In this document: in pieces, positions 1-10,800 of the stretch
Layout: each line of letters opens with the position of its first letter
Numbering within the stretch: position 1 is the stretch's first letter
Assembly: GCA_037783415.1 (NCBI GenBank)
Contig: JAZGTN010000151.1
Span: 248,001 to 312,000, forward strand
DNA: 64,000 nucleotides
Direction of reading: 5' to 3'
DNA from: Leptasterias polaris
Lineage: Eukaryota > Echinodermata > Asteroidea > Forcipulatida > Asteriidae
Notes under the pieces: generated by a model
Told to the model about the DNA's origin: nothing
Seen by the model: only the letters and a program-made list of their open reading frames with translations
Databases searched by the model: none
Program-made: the position numbers and the translations under genes

Positions 1-327
1 ATCACATTTAAAAAGAAATACCACACGCGTGTGCATTTTTATGCTCCAAGTATCTTTCAATAATTCACTTGCAAATACAATAGTTTGATGTTTATTTATG
101 GAAGCTGATTGCCTTAGAATATTTTGAAGTAAATGAAATAAAATATTTGATGATAATCAACTTAATGGTATGTTGTTTACATACGACGTGACGAAATAAC
201 ACTGAAATCACGTGGGCCCAAAAGAGGTGGGTCGGGGTCCAGACGTGGGGATGGAGAATTCAGTAGAGCCTGCCGATTTGTTCAAATTTTAAAGTAGAAA
301 ATGTCCCAAATTTAATTGGGTAGGGAG
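1..327. other. AT-rich non-coding stretch, nothing recognised
   Basis: No open frame with protein-like composition and no splice-supported exon is visible here. It is the flank of the putative element that starts at 328. Confidence 0.5.
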
Positions 328-2285
328 CAGGGGCGGATCCAGGATTTTCCAAACGGGGGGGGGGGCGTGAAAATTTACCAAGCAGCAAATGGTGAATGCA
401 ATTTGTGGCGCCTACGAGCGCATAACGCGAAGCCCTAACGGCATGGGCCGCTTCCGGGGCCCGCTTAAATGCTCCGAAACAGTTAGGATTCTAGATGCTC
501 TGTACTGCGATCTCATTATTATTTTTTTTTTAAATGAGATATCGCCTTACGGACGGCCACTTCAAGGTGAGGGCTACACATAACTGATTTGGGCTATCGA
601 CCCAAATCAATTGACACCAGGGGCACGAAATGCAATATCTGACCACTTTAACTAATTTTGTTTTATAGCAAGATAATTATTAAAACATTATTTTTAGTTG
701 GGAGTCATTTATTTGAATCAGCCATCCTGAGTTATAAAATCAAAATGCAGGCTACAAAATAATACTTATCAGGGGGAAAAAACTGTTGTGCGAGACAAAC
801 GATAGTGCAATTTTTAAAATAAATAACCAAATAGGGTCTCTTTGTCATTTAGTTTTCACATACTTGACGATTAGAATGTGACACAAAATATGTTACTACT
901 GATTAGTTTGTCTTCAGTGACAGCGCGATCGAGCAACAGTAACATTAATGTACGTCAAGGTGAGGGTAGGCCTACTAGAGGCCTAGCCCCCTCCCCCAGC
1001 CCTGCATCGTTGTACTATCTGCACAATTATTGATAATTACTAGTTTGAAAGAAACACAACGGATATTTACCCTCTTTCTTGAATACGAAAAAAATCTGTG
1101 ATTTTCTAAACAGAGTGAGACACCATGATTAAACGATGCTCTTCACTAGCCCCACTGTAGGGCCAATCCACTTCGTTCGTATCCTTGCCAATTGGGCCTA
1201 GCACCATTGCAATCCTATTATTTTGTGCCCGATGTAATTTTTAATCCGGGTTATGAAACGCGATCGAATGCTATTGTAGGCCTACTTGCAGAAAGCCCTA
1301 ATGCTAATTTTTTTTTTAAACATCACGGATTTGGGGGGAAAATTGATTGCCGTTCGAGTCGCGAGAGTGTATTTTTTGATCACGTATTAACAATATTACA
1401 ACAATATTACAACATTTAAACTATCTAATGGGGACCAGACTGATTCACATAACGCGCTGAGCATAATATCTCTTTGCGCAGACGGGCGTGAGATGCGCAC
1501 CGTATTACACGTATTTCACAAAACCTTGATTGCGCTCGGCGCGCTGAGTAATTCAGACTGGTCCCCAATCAGCAATTGATCGTCTAACTGTTATGGATTG
1601 TTGAGGGAACCTGACAATGGTTTTCGCGCAAGTTAATAATATGTGACAAAAAATCGCGACTCGAAAAGCAAACAATTTTTCCCAAAAGATCTGTGATATT
1701 TTTTAAAAACAAGTACAGTAGCATTCGATCGGTAAGTTTCATAACCCGGATTAAAAAATAAATCGGGCACAAAATTAGGATGCAATGGTGCTAGGGCCAA
1801 GGATACGAAGTGTATTGGCCCTATTCATGGGGCTATGTCTTCACTAGTTTCCGAAGTTCGTATTGTAAAAGTCACATTGTATTTAGCGCGCGCAAGTGTT
1901 GACTTTCCAGCCAGAAACTTCTTTGCACAATGTACACACACACAGGTGGCATGCATGGTCGACTCACGCTGCGGGTGAATGATCTTCACGCCCCCGGATC
2001 CCCGCGCCAGGCTTGTTCAGTGTGTGAGAAAAACACGCTGTCCACACAGTACACACAGATTCACGTGAGACAATGTATGTCAAAGAATTAATAGGGGTTC
2101 ACAAATGAAACAAAGTGTACGAGGTACGGATTATTAGTAGCTTTTTTGAAGAAAAAAAATTATAGGTAGGGCCTATGTCATAATGTTGTCTCTCCCTCAC
2201 TTTTCTCCTTGATGGTGTCTCTTTTTTTCTTTTCTTTTTTCTCTCAAGCAAAAGGGGGGTGGGCGTGCCCCTGTATCCGCCCCTG
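328..2285. mobile_element. Putative non-autonomous hAT-like element bounded by CAGGGGCGGAT inverted ends
   Basis: The left end begins CAGGGGCGGATCCAGG at 328. The reverse complement of the right end, finishing at 2285, begins CAGGGGCGGATACAGG, and both ends have a G-rich run just inside. CAGGG-type termini are typical of hAT-superfamily elements. I see no transposase inside, and the 8-bp flanks do not match cleanly, so this may be two independent copies of one short element rather than a single 1.96-kb unit. It contains the foldback repeat at 1144-1846. Confidence 0.35.
1144..1846. repeat. Long foldback inverted repeat (about 700 bp)
   Basis: The left arm near 1144-1290 reappears inverted at about 1700-1846. 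Shared blocks include CACTTCG..TATCCTTG, CTAGCACCATTGCA and AATCCGGGTTATGAAAC. A second inner inverted pair, GGGGACCAGACTGA near 1430 and TCAGACTGGTCCCC near 1554, makes the centre palindromic too. This organisation is typical of foldback DNA transposons. No coding sequence is supported inside it. Confidence 0.65.
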
Positions 2286-3042
2286 GGGAGGTTCACCCAG
2301 CTCCTCGCCGCGTGATAAAGTTTTGCTCAATGGTCCACAAAGCCACAAAGCCCGCCTCAATATCATACCCCGGGCCTCTCCCGTCAAACTGCGAGTTTCC
2401 AAGCCACATTTTGTTCTCAATTTGCGAAAGTTCCGTCCAGGAGGAACCATGACACCACAACGGTATCATCAGATTGAGACCAATGTGGGTGGTTGTAATG
2501 CTGGTTGGTCGAAGAAGAAAAAAACCCACCAGCGGCTGCTTTGTCGAATACATACCAGCGCTTCACCGTTCTGATAGGGGTATTCATACACATGCTGAAT
2601 GTTTAAAATATGGCACTCGATAATCAAGGATGAGTCGCAACGGCATGTTTTTTTGTGCTTTTTGCAGCTTGTATTGATATGAACAGTTCGTGTTTCCATA
2701 AGTTCAATAATGACGAAGGATCTTTGAATACACATTACGCCTCGCAAATCAATATTGACATTTATGTAGCAGCCATGTTTAACTTCGCAGTGCTGGCGGT
2801 CTGCATCCTATAGATCGAACTTGCACATTTTCCTAAATCATTTGTTTATTTTTTTTGGCTAAACTATCTCTACAGCGTCTGGAAAGGTTACTAGCTTTGA
2901 AAAAAATTCATGAAATCAAAGTACTTACACTTTTCCCAACGGTTTACACGCTGCAGACCACTAGGGAATTGGTGCATCATAAATGGTATCGCATTGTAAC
3001 ACTCCTTCAAGTTCCCAAAAGGCCCTATTGCATATGCAATGG
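2286..3042. other. Non-coding stretch, no gene recognised
   Basis: Several short overlapping open frames occur around 2209-2574 on both strands, but they have neither splice context nor recognisable motifs. I see no gene. Confidence 0.45.
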
Positions 3043-3426
3043 CTTTAAAGGCACTGTACACGTTTGGTAATTACTCAAAATATATATTAGCATAACAACT
3101 TAATTGGTAAAGAGCAACGGAGAGCTGTTGATAGTATAAAACATTGTGAGAAACGACTCCCTCTGAAGTTACGTAGTTTTTGAGAAAGAGGTAATTTCTC
3201 ACTAAAATAATAAAAGACTTCTGGCCAGAAGCCTTTTTATTCCTATCTGAAAGCACACTAATTTGTACAACAAGGGTGTCTTTTTTCTTTCATCATTTTC
3301 TTGCAACTTCAATAACCAATTGAGCCCAAATTTTCACAGGCTTTGTTATTTTATGCATATGTTGGGATACACCAAGTGAGAATACTGGTCTTTGACAATT
3401 ACAAAACGTGTTCAGTGCCTTTAAAG
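3043..3426. mobile_element. MITE, family M1, copy 1
   Basis: The element is 384 bp with terminal inverted repeats: it starts CTTTAAAGGCACTG and ends CAGTGCCTTTAAAG, and similarity continues inward for about 30 bp (TGGTAATTAC versus the inverse of GACAATTACA). There is no coding potential. Related copies lie at 6988-7352 and 57273-57628 and share the internal block CTTGCAACTTC..TGACCA.TTGAG.C. Confidence 0.75.
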
Positions 3427-3762
3427 AACAAGAATATTACATTGGGCAGAGAGATCGCATCGCCGTTTTATCTGTAGTTTCTATGTTTGGTTTTGGCTTT
3501 GGATGGGGGTAAACGTAAAAAGCAAAAAGCAAGATGATTCAACCATTCAACGCTGCTGACGTCATACGCGGCTGCTGTCTGTCCATTAGACTATTGGGGT
3601 ACGGTCAACACCATATAAGTGAACCATTTGATTCGGGTGTATACTGGACCGATTTACCAAAACCAAAACAGTGCAATTATATCTCAAAATGGCTTTGGTT
3701 GGCCGTTTTGGGGTGTCAGAATGCACGTAAAAAAGGGTGCCCATCTAATTGCACGTACGTCG

Positions 3763-4156
3763 CCTAAAAGGGTCAGTGTACGTTTAGTATTATGTCTTTG
3801 AAAATGAATGGCAATAAAAACTTACGTGGTATGAAGTACAGCAGCTTTCGACAGTATAAAGCATTTTGAGAATCATTTCACTTCGAAGTAATGTGGTTAT
3901 GGAAAAAGATATCAGGTTTTATGCCCCAAAATTTGAATCTGAGAAACGTTTCTGTCAAGCAGCACATTTCTCAGATTGTGTATTCCTATTGGGATTATTC
4001 TTTCTGTGTGGACATATTCGCTCCGGTTTTTCGGCGATATCTCAAAAACGTGACAACCTTTTGAAGTGAAATTTTCACAGGTTAGTTTTATTATATATAT
4101 CTACATAGGACTAAAACAATCGAATGGTTTCAACAAAGGTAAAATTTGCCTTAAAA
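3763..4156. mobile_element. MITE, family M2, copy 1
   Basis: This element of about 390 bp is shared with the outer element at 13167-13835. Common blocks include GGCAATAAAAACTTAC, AGTACAGCAGCTTTCGA, GTATAAAGCATTTTGAGAA and CGGCGATATCTCAAAAACG. The ends carry the degenerate inverted motif TTAAAGG/CCTTTAA. This copy is uninterrupted and so shows the state before the nested insertion seen in copy 2. Confidence 0.7.
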
Positions 4157-6580
4157 AAAAACCTCACTGCGCAGTAAAACGCGGGGATACTGACTCCCCA
4201 AATGGCACGAGCAAGATTTATCGTGTGATGACGTCAGGTGAATTGGGTCACTACCATAATTTATCCCACACTTTATGTTTTTGCAGTGACTGAGAACAAT
4301 TTATTCAAAGACGCGAGTTCAGGATTAACAATCCGCGGGAGGGGGCGGGGCAGGGGTATTTATTAAATAATATTACACAACCAATAATATAGGCTATTGC
4401 TGTACATCATATCATTTGTGGTTTTCAAAAAAATTAGTTTTTTGTTTAATGTACGTTATTAAAAAAGAAATAATATTATGACGTCATCTGTGACGCCATC
4501 ATCTTGAAAAATATTAAATTTGAATTACTCATTACTTAAACATGAAACAAGAGTGTGGAAACAGAATACAAAACAACAATTCCAACTGCTACAATTCCTA
4601 ACGTCCAGAGTAGATACCAAATCCACGTTTTGTTTGTATCATGATGTAATTACTCGAAATGAGAACTATGCATGCTCGAGATGATTCAGTAGGCCTACAC
4701 TCTTCACTGTTTCATTGCTATTGAAACAGGATTGTTTCTCAACCATTCGATTAGAGTCTATGCAAAGCTTTCCGATTGAAATAGATAATCTCTTCATCAA
4801 TTCCAAAGCCGTCAATTGATTAACAAAATAGTGTATAGCTTCCACCCAAATCCTACCACGCCAATCTAAAAAATAAATAATTATGATAAAAAGAAAGAAA
4901 AGGTATAACAAGAAAACCCGCAAATGCCCACTTAAGTTTAAAATTATGTTTACTCATAACTAACGCAGTGATAACGATTAACCTTTATACCCTTTTGACG
5001 AGTGCGATTGTAGATCTGAAGCACTATTCGTCAAAGGGATTGGTTGTTTACCAGTGTTTGTGCGCCGTTGCCACCTCGTTGCCAGGAGCCTTTCGATAAT
5101 TACATAGCAATTTACATGGTTACCGACATCAACAAACTTTGCTCCCAAGAGAATTATCTATCCCCAGTTAGATATTATTTGCCACCCGGATCTTTCACAA
5201 CTCTCCGCTCCGGCATCCTATAAAGAAGTGCAGGCAGTTTGAGAGATTTTACGGTGAGGACAACATCTATCAAAATTAACGTAAGTAAAAAAAAAACATG
5301 TGGTGTTTTGTGCTGTAGTTGAATCATATTCGAAAATCGTAGTTTTCAAAATTTCAGTTTTTGTTGTCATTAATTTTAAAATGAAAGGGGATAAATTCAT
5401 GAAAAGTGGGGTTCGAATCCAACCTGAGGAAGTGTCATAAATTGAGATTCAGTTGTCATGGATATCTTTATTAAATGTCATATTTAAACAACTTCTAAAA
5501 CCAAGGAAAGGAACAAATACTTCGCAATCTGGCTCCAAATTATGGGAGAAGTAAATCTACTTTATCATTTTTTCCCGTCTTCCTTTAGGGAATGAAACTC
5601 TATTAAATGTCAGATTAAAATCACATTTTTAATCAAGGCTATGGACAAAGACTTTGTTATCTGTCTCCAAATTATATTTTGCAGAGTTGTTCTATTATTT
5701 TATCTGTGTATTTATTGTCATGTTAATAGATGTTATTTTTTGCATCGGGTATAAAGAATTATTATTTTTAGTTGTTTATTGTTATCTTGTTGTTATATAT
5801 TATGTTTCTGTGTTTCTATTTTTCCTTTATTTTTGTCGTCGTCCTTCAGTGAATGAAGTAAAAGAGTTCACAACTATAAATGATTCGACGAAACAAGTGC
5901 TACAAGTAAACACATGTGCATTATATTACCAACTGTATTGTAAAGTGCTTGGTTTTTTATTTCCAGTTCAGAAGAAAAGCAATTTGTGAAAGTAGCCATT
6001 CAACCACTGGTAAACTTTACTGGTACAACAGAGTGCAAATATTTAATTATTATTTCTCAAATATTTGACGGATCTGGCCAGATGTGACACTGTTTGAACA
6101 TTATAAATTATATAAACATAAGTTTCTTTTTCCTGAAATGCTGCAAGTTCTTATTTTGGTTTACCTATACTTCTTCTTTTACAAAAAAACCCAAACCAAT
6201 TATATCATTACAAAATTTAAAAACATAATTACTTAATTTTCGATGCGTACCACTGTCTGCCTTTCACGAGTAGTTAATAACACACCAGGATTTAACATTT
6301 TATTTGCACAGTTTCTCGTCATATTTTTGAGCGGCATGTCGAGTAAGATACCGTTGAACTTTGTGCTTAGTTACTGTGCATTGTCGCCATAAATATTATG
6401 AGAACAGTCGATGTTGCTATGTAAACTAGACGGTCTCACGTGCCACAAGTGACATATCATTGGATTAATGAAAATGTATAAAAGAATGTAATTGTGCACA
6501 GTTGTTTTGAACAAACAAAAATAAATCTCATTTGAACTTCAAGAGGGGCTTCAAAGTCAGATTCAGTTAGAGATATAATT
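4157..6580. other. AT-rich non-coding stretch
   Basis: No exon is supported. Near 5468-5670 an imperfect tandem duplication repeats TATTAAATGTCA and CTCCAAATTAT about 130-150 bp apart. The hydrophobic 111-residue open frame at 5654-5989 looks like a product of low-complexity T-rich DNA rather than a gene. Confidence 0.45.
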
Positions 6581-6956
6581 ATAGAGTCCTAATTAGTATG
6601 GGGAAAAATACAAGTCTCTAACCTCGCGTAAATTGGTGTCAAATGCCACTGAGGTTGATACGCCTATACCCTTCAAGTGCAATTTTTGTCAACATCCAAA
6701 AACGTTCGATGATGTCATATTATTTCAAATTATATATGGTCTGTACTAAAACAAAATCAGTTCATTTCCTGAATTTTGATGCTACTCATCAAACAGGGAA
6801 AAAACTCCTCGTTGGAATGTAAGAACTCCATTTGTTTTGATGTCTGATGACGTCAAATTTCAAATTTCGTTCTGAATGGGTATCAAATACTGTACACCAT
6901 GATTCACGTCAGGATAGAGACGTGTAGTTTTCTCCCCACTTTCACGAGGACTCTAT
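6581..6956. mobile_element. MITE with ATAGAGTCCT inverted ends
   Basis: The element is 376 bp. The left end ATAGAGTCCT is followed by TGGGGA.AAA and CGTCTCTA-like blocks. The right end read in reverse gives ATAGAGTCCT, then GTGGGGAGAAAACTAC and ACGTCTCTATCC. The pairing covers about 45 imperfect bases. No open frame is present. Confidence 0.6.
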
Positions 6957-6987
6957 CTGATGAAAAATGAGTGCATCACAAAACTGA

Positions 6988-7352
6988 ATGATCTACTTTT
7001 GGTAATTATTCCACAAGTTGATAACCGCAACAACAAAAAACTTAGTAAAGAGCCCTGGGGATCGAGCCGCTGCTGATGCAAAACAAATGCGACCCCCTTT
7101 GAGGAAATATAGTTTTAGAGAAAGAGGTAATGTTTCGCCCAAGCATTTGAATCTCAGAAAGGTTTCTAGGCAGCCATCTGAAAGCACATAATTATATGCA
7201 ACAAGGGTGTTCTTTCTTTCATTATTTTCTTGCAACTTCGATGACCACTTGAGTCCAAATTGTCACAGGTTTGTTATTTTATGAATACGTTTGGAAACAC
7301 CAAATGAGGATACTGGTCTTCAAAAATTGCCAAAAGTATACACTGCCTTTAA
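6988..7352. mobile_element. MITE, family M1, copy 2 (degenerate left end)
   Basis: It shares with copy 1 the internal block CTTGCAACTTCGATGACCA, GTCACAGGTTTGTTATTTTAT and a right end of ATACACTGCCTTTAAA. The left terminus is eroded, retaining only TTTTGGTAATTATT. Confidence 0.65.
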
Positions 7353-7427
7353 ACTTCCTGATGCCCTTACTGATGTTGTAAATCTTTCTTTGACAAAATC
7401 GGTTTAACCGATCAGGTCTATTTGTTT

Positions 7428-7607
7428 CCATAGTGTGTGCACAGTGTGTTCCAATTAAGTGTGTCCATAGTGTGTCCACAGTATGTTCCAAGTATGTTCC
7501 CCAGTATGTTCCACAGTGTGTCTACAGTATGTTCCAATTAAGTGTGTCCATAGTGTGTCCACAGTGTGTTCACAGTGTGTCCACAGTGTGTCCACAGTGG
7601 GTCATGT
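7428..7607. repeat. Degenerate tandem repeat of about 11 bp (TGTGTCCACAG)
   Basis: A run of TGTGTCCACAG/TATGTTCCACAG variants lies in the 5' flank of gene A, about 200 bp upstream of the start codon. The repeat keeps a frame open (7433-7666), but this reflects periodicity rather than coding. Confidence 0.7.
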
Positions 7608-7768
7608 CAGTATTAAACTTCTACACATCTGTTATTGACGTGTGCGCACTCATCAGGTGGTGGTGATTACTGTTCACAAGATGATCGCCCCGTGAACTGT
7701 AATGTTTATGTACCAGTTTTCTAGCAAATGAAGGGGTTTTCTTTTTTACAAAGAAAAGTAACTATACT

Positions 7769-7787
7769 GTTCTCTTCTTTATTGCAG
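7769..7787 (+). other. Possible 3' splice site of a 5'-UTR intron of gene A
   Basis: The sequence TGTTCTCTTCTTTATTGCAG ends at 7787, 21 bases before the gene A start codon. It is a strong pyrimidine tract plus acceptor, so gene A may have an upstream non-coding exon. The TATATAAAG just after it (near 7791) is too close to the ATG to be a convincing TATA box. Confidence 0.4.
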
Positions 7788-7808
7788 ATTATATATAAAG
7801 CGAGTATC

Positions 7809-7851
7809 ATGGAAAACCACTTGTTCTGTGTCACTGTAGTACTTGTGTTAG
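7809..7851 (+). CDS. Gene A exon 1: start codon and signal peptide
   Basis: ATG at 7809 encodes 14 residues of a hydrophobic leader plus one base of the next codon. The donor is G|GTGAGT at 7852. Ending in phase 1 after the signal peptide matches gene B exon 1. Confidence 0.8.
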
Positions 7852-10800
7852 GTGAGTCATTATTGACAGTATTTTTGTTACTTGCAAGGATTGTCAAGAA
7901 ATCCAAATTAAAGATAAAGGCGGCAGGTCTTTAAATTATCAAAATTATAATATGTTTCAAATAGTATGCAAGTTAGTCTAGAAACTTATAGGTAATTGAC
8001 CGCCCCAAACACACAAAAAAACCTCCCATCTTCTCTTTTAACAGTTCAGATTGTTATCTGCATTTTTTAGGGTGAACATTATTTGTGTTGAATTTGAATT
8101 ATCTCTTTCCAATAAGAACGATTACGGAATGCATGGTGAGAGATGAGAGTGAATACATACTAAATGAGTGACCTGATCCAGGCATTATCAATCCTGCTCC
8201 TGTTTTTCCAGTATACTTGTCTGTAATTGTCATTTAACATTCAAGAAAGACTTTGCTATAATGGACGTGTCAGGTCATTAACGATTGTTTTCAAAATCAG
8301 ATTTTTCTAGACAAAGTGAATGAAGGGTCACCATCTAGAATAATCTTGCCCGGGGACCAAGCGAATTCAATTTAACTCCACTGTTACGAACTGTAGAGAG
8401 GGGATTGTTGGGAATTTTTAACACATTTAAGATGTTTAAATTTTCCTTTTTTTGCGTGTGTGTTTGTGTGGTGCTCAGTTTGTATGATTTCAACCAAAGT
8501 GACTGGTGCCACAGAGAATGGAACCACAGTGGCTGATACCACAGTGGCTGATACCACAGTGGCTGATACCACAGTGGCTGATACCACGGTGGCTGATACC
8601 ACGGTGGCTGGAACCACAGTGGCTGGAACCACAGTGAATGGAACCGAAGTGAATGAGACCGAAGACTCAACAACACCAGACATGGGTGTGAGTACATTGA
8701 AAATCACTGAAGCTGAGGGAAACCAGACCGATGCGGTTGCAACCACTCCAGCTGCGGTGACTGAAAGCAAAAGTAAGCGACTCATTAAAGGCAAAGTATA
8801 CCTTTGGTTTTTGGAAGCGCTCGATTGAAACTGACCAGTGAAAATTCATGGTCGCGTTTGATATATCGCTGAAATATCAGCATTGTTTTAGAGTGGAACA
8901 ATGTTAAACTAGGCTTAAAATTGGCGTAAATGTGGAAGCTCTAACGTCAACTTTGACACCTCCGAAAATCCCAAAATCTGCTGAAGAAAGATTTTCTCGA
9001 CACAAAACTGTTAAAGACCAGTATCCGCGATTTATGTGACCCGTATACATAATACATGGAATATCGGAAAATGTACATTCGATTTAAGCTCCATCGGTTG
9101 GAGTCACGTAAAAAAACAGTGACACTGTTTTCAAACAGAGTTTTTAGTTGGACTTGCGAGATCAATTAAACTAGTTGTTTTGCTCGTTTTTCAGAAATAT
9201 ATAAAGCATTTCAGGCAAAAATATTTAAAGTGAAGCTTTCCATCATAACCATGCATCTTTATACCATGCAAGTTGTGCGAAAACTCGAGAATAAATGTTT
9301 TTTTAAATTACCGATGTCGTGCACAAGCATGGTCAACATTTTGATTTAATGTAGAAATACTCAGAATTACTCTGCCCCCCCCCCCTTACAAGAAAATTTG
9401 TTCTTAATACAATTAAAATGGATTTTATAACTATTTTATCAAGTTCCGAGGGTGTTCGTGGGGACGTTGAAAATCACGGAGGTTGGCGACGGTGATGCCG
9501 TGTTCACAGATCAGTTAAACAACATCGAGAGCGACCTGTTCCAAGAAACATCACAAAAAGTGTGCACTGCAGTAAGTATATACAATAAAATTGAGTCACT
9601 CGTGTGTGGTTGTGAATTGAAGCGAGAAAAGGAAAAAAAGAAAGAAAAGGATTTGACTCAGAGTTATCGAAATTTAATTATCTTGAAAATCTGATACCTC
9701 CCTGATCTATACTGAGTTCAAAAATCAGTACCTATCTTCAAGAGGAATCGCTACTTGCACAACATCCCTTACGAAATGAAATGACGATAGCTTTGTTTTC
9801 ACTTGAAGGGTGTGTACACAATTGGTAAGATCAAAACTATAAATGTTCACAGATTTGCACATAACTTACATGGTATAAAGATGGTCATGGTGGAAAACTT
9901 CCCTTGAAATAGCTTTGCTTGAAATGCCGTAGTTTTTAGGAAATGAGTAAAACAATAGTCTTTATCCTGCAGGATAAAATCCGATGTTTGAAAAAAAGTT
10001 AAAACATATAATGTTTTTTTAAACTGTTTTCTCATGACTCCGAAGACCGATTGAGCTTAAACTTTCACAGGCTTGTTATTTCATGTATTGAGGTCACATT
10101 AAGTGTGGATACAGGTTTTTGGCAATTACCAATGTTGTACACACCCTTTAACACGTGATCATCAAATGTGATGAACTTTCTACTTCTACATTGTGTTTAT
10201 TGAACTGAATCCATATCAATCGTAACACTTCTGTGGCGCCATATTCCAACGGTCATTGCTCATGGCGCCATATACAGTTATAAACTGGTAATATTTGAGT
10301 GACGCATTGAAAGTCGGTATTGCAAGGGATTGTATGATGTTGTAAGGAAAGTTGTTCCACATGCGGGCCGTGACAAAAAAGGCGCGGTCACCCGGACTGT
10401 CCTTGCTTCTCTAGAAATGGATAATGCTGATCTGTCAGAACTGGATCACAAGTTACGAGTTGTTTAATGGCAAGGTCAGTATGTTGGTCATGTAAGCTGG
10501 ACCACGAGAATTCAGTCATCAGTACACGATCAGGATCTTGTATTGCATGCATGCCTCAATTGGTAGCCAGCTAGTCCTTCAGGATAGGTGTAACGTGGTA
10601 AAATTTCCTTGCACGGACTAGCTATCAACCGAGCTGCCAAATTCTGAAGTCTCTGAAATGAGGTGGGTGATAATGAATTTCAAACCTGTGGTGAAATTAA
10701 GGTGGCATCCATGTGATTACTTCGGTCATTGGGGAATGACCTGCTCTATGGTGGGTCGACCAAAGACTAATGATGCGCTGGGTGGACAACATCCGAGAAT

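Noticed and set aside
5654..5989. 111-residue membrane-like frame
   Set aside because: T-rich low-complexity DNA gives hydrophobic codons; no splice sites or homologous features are visible.
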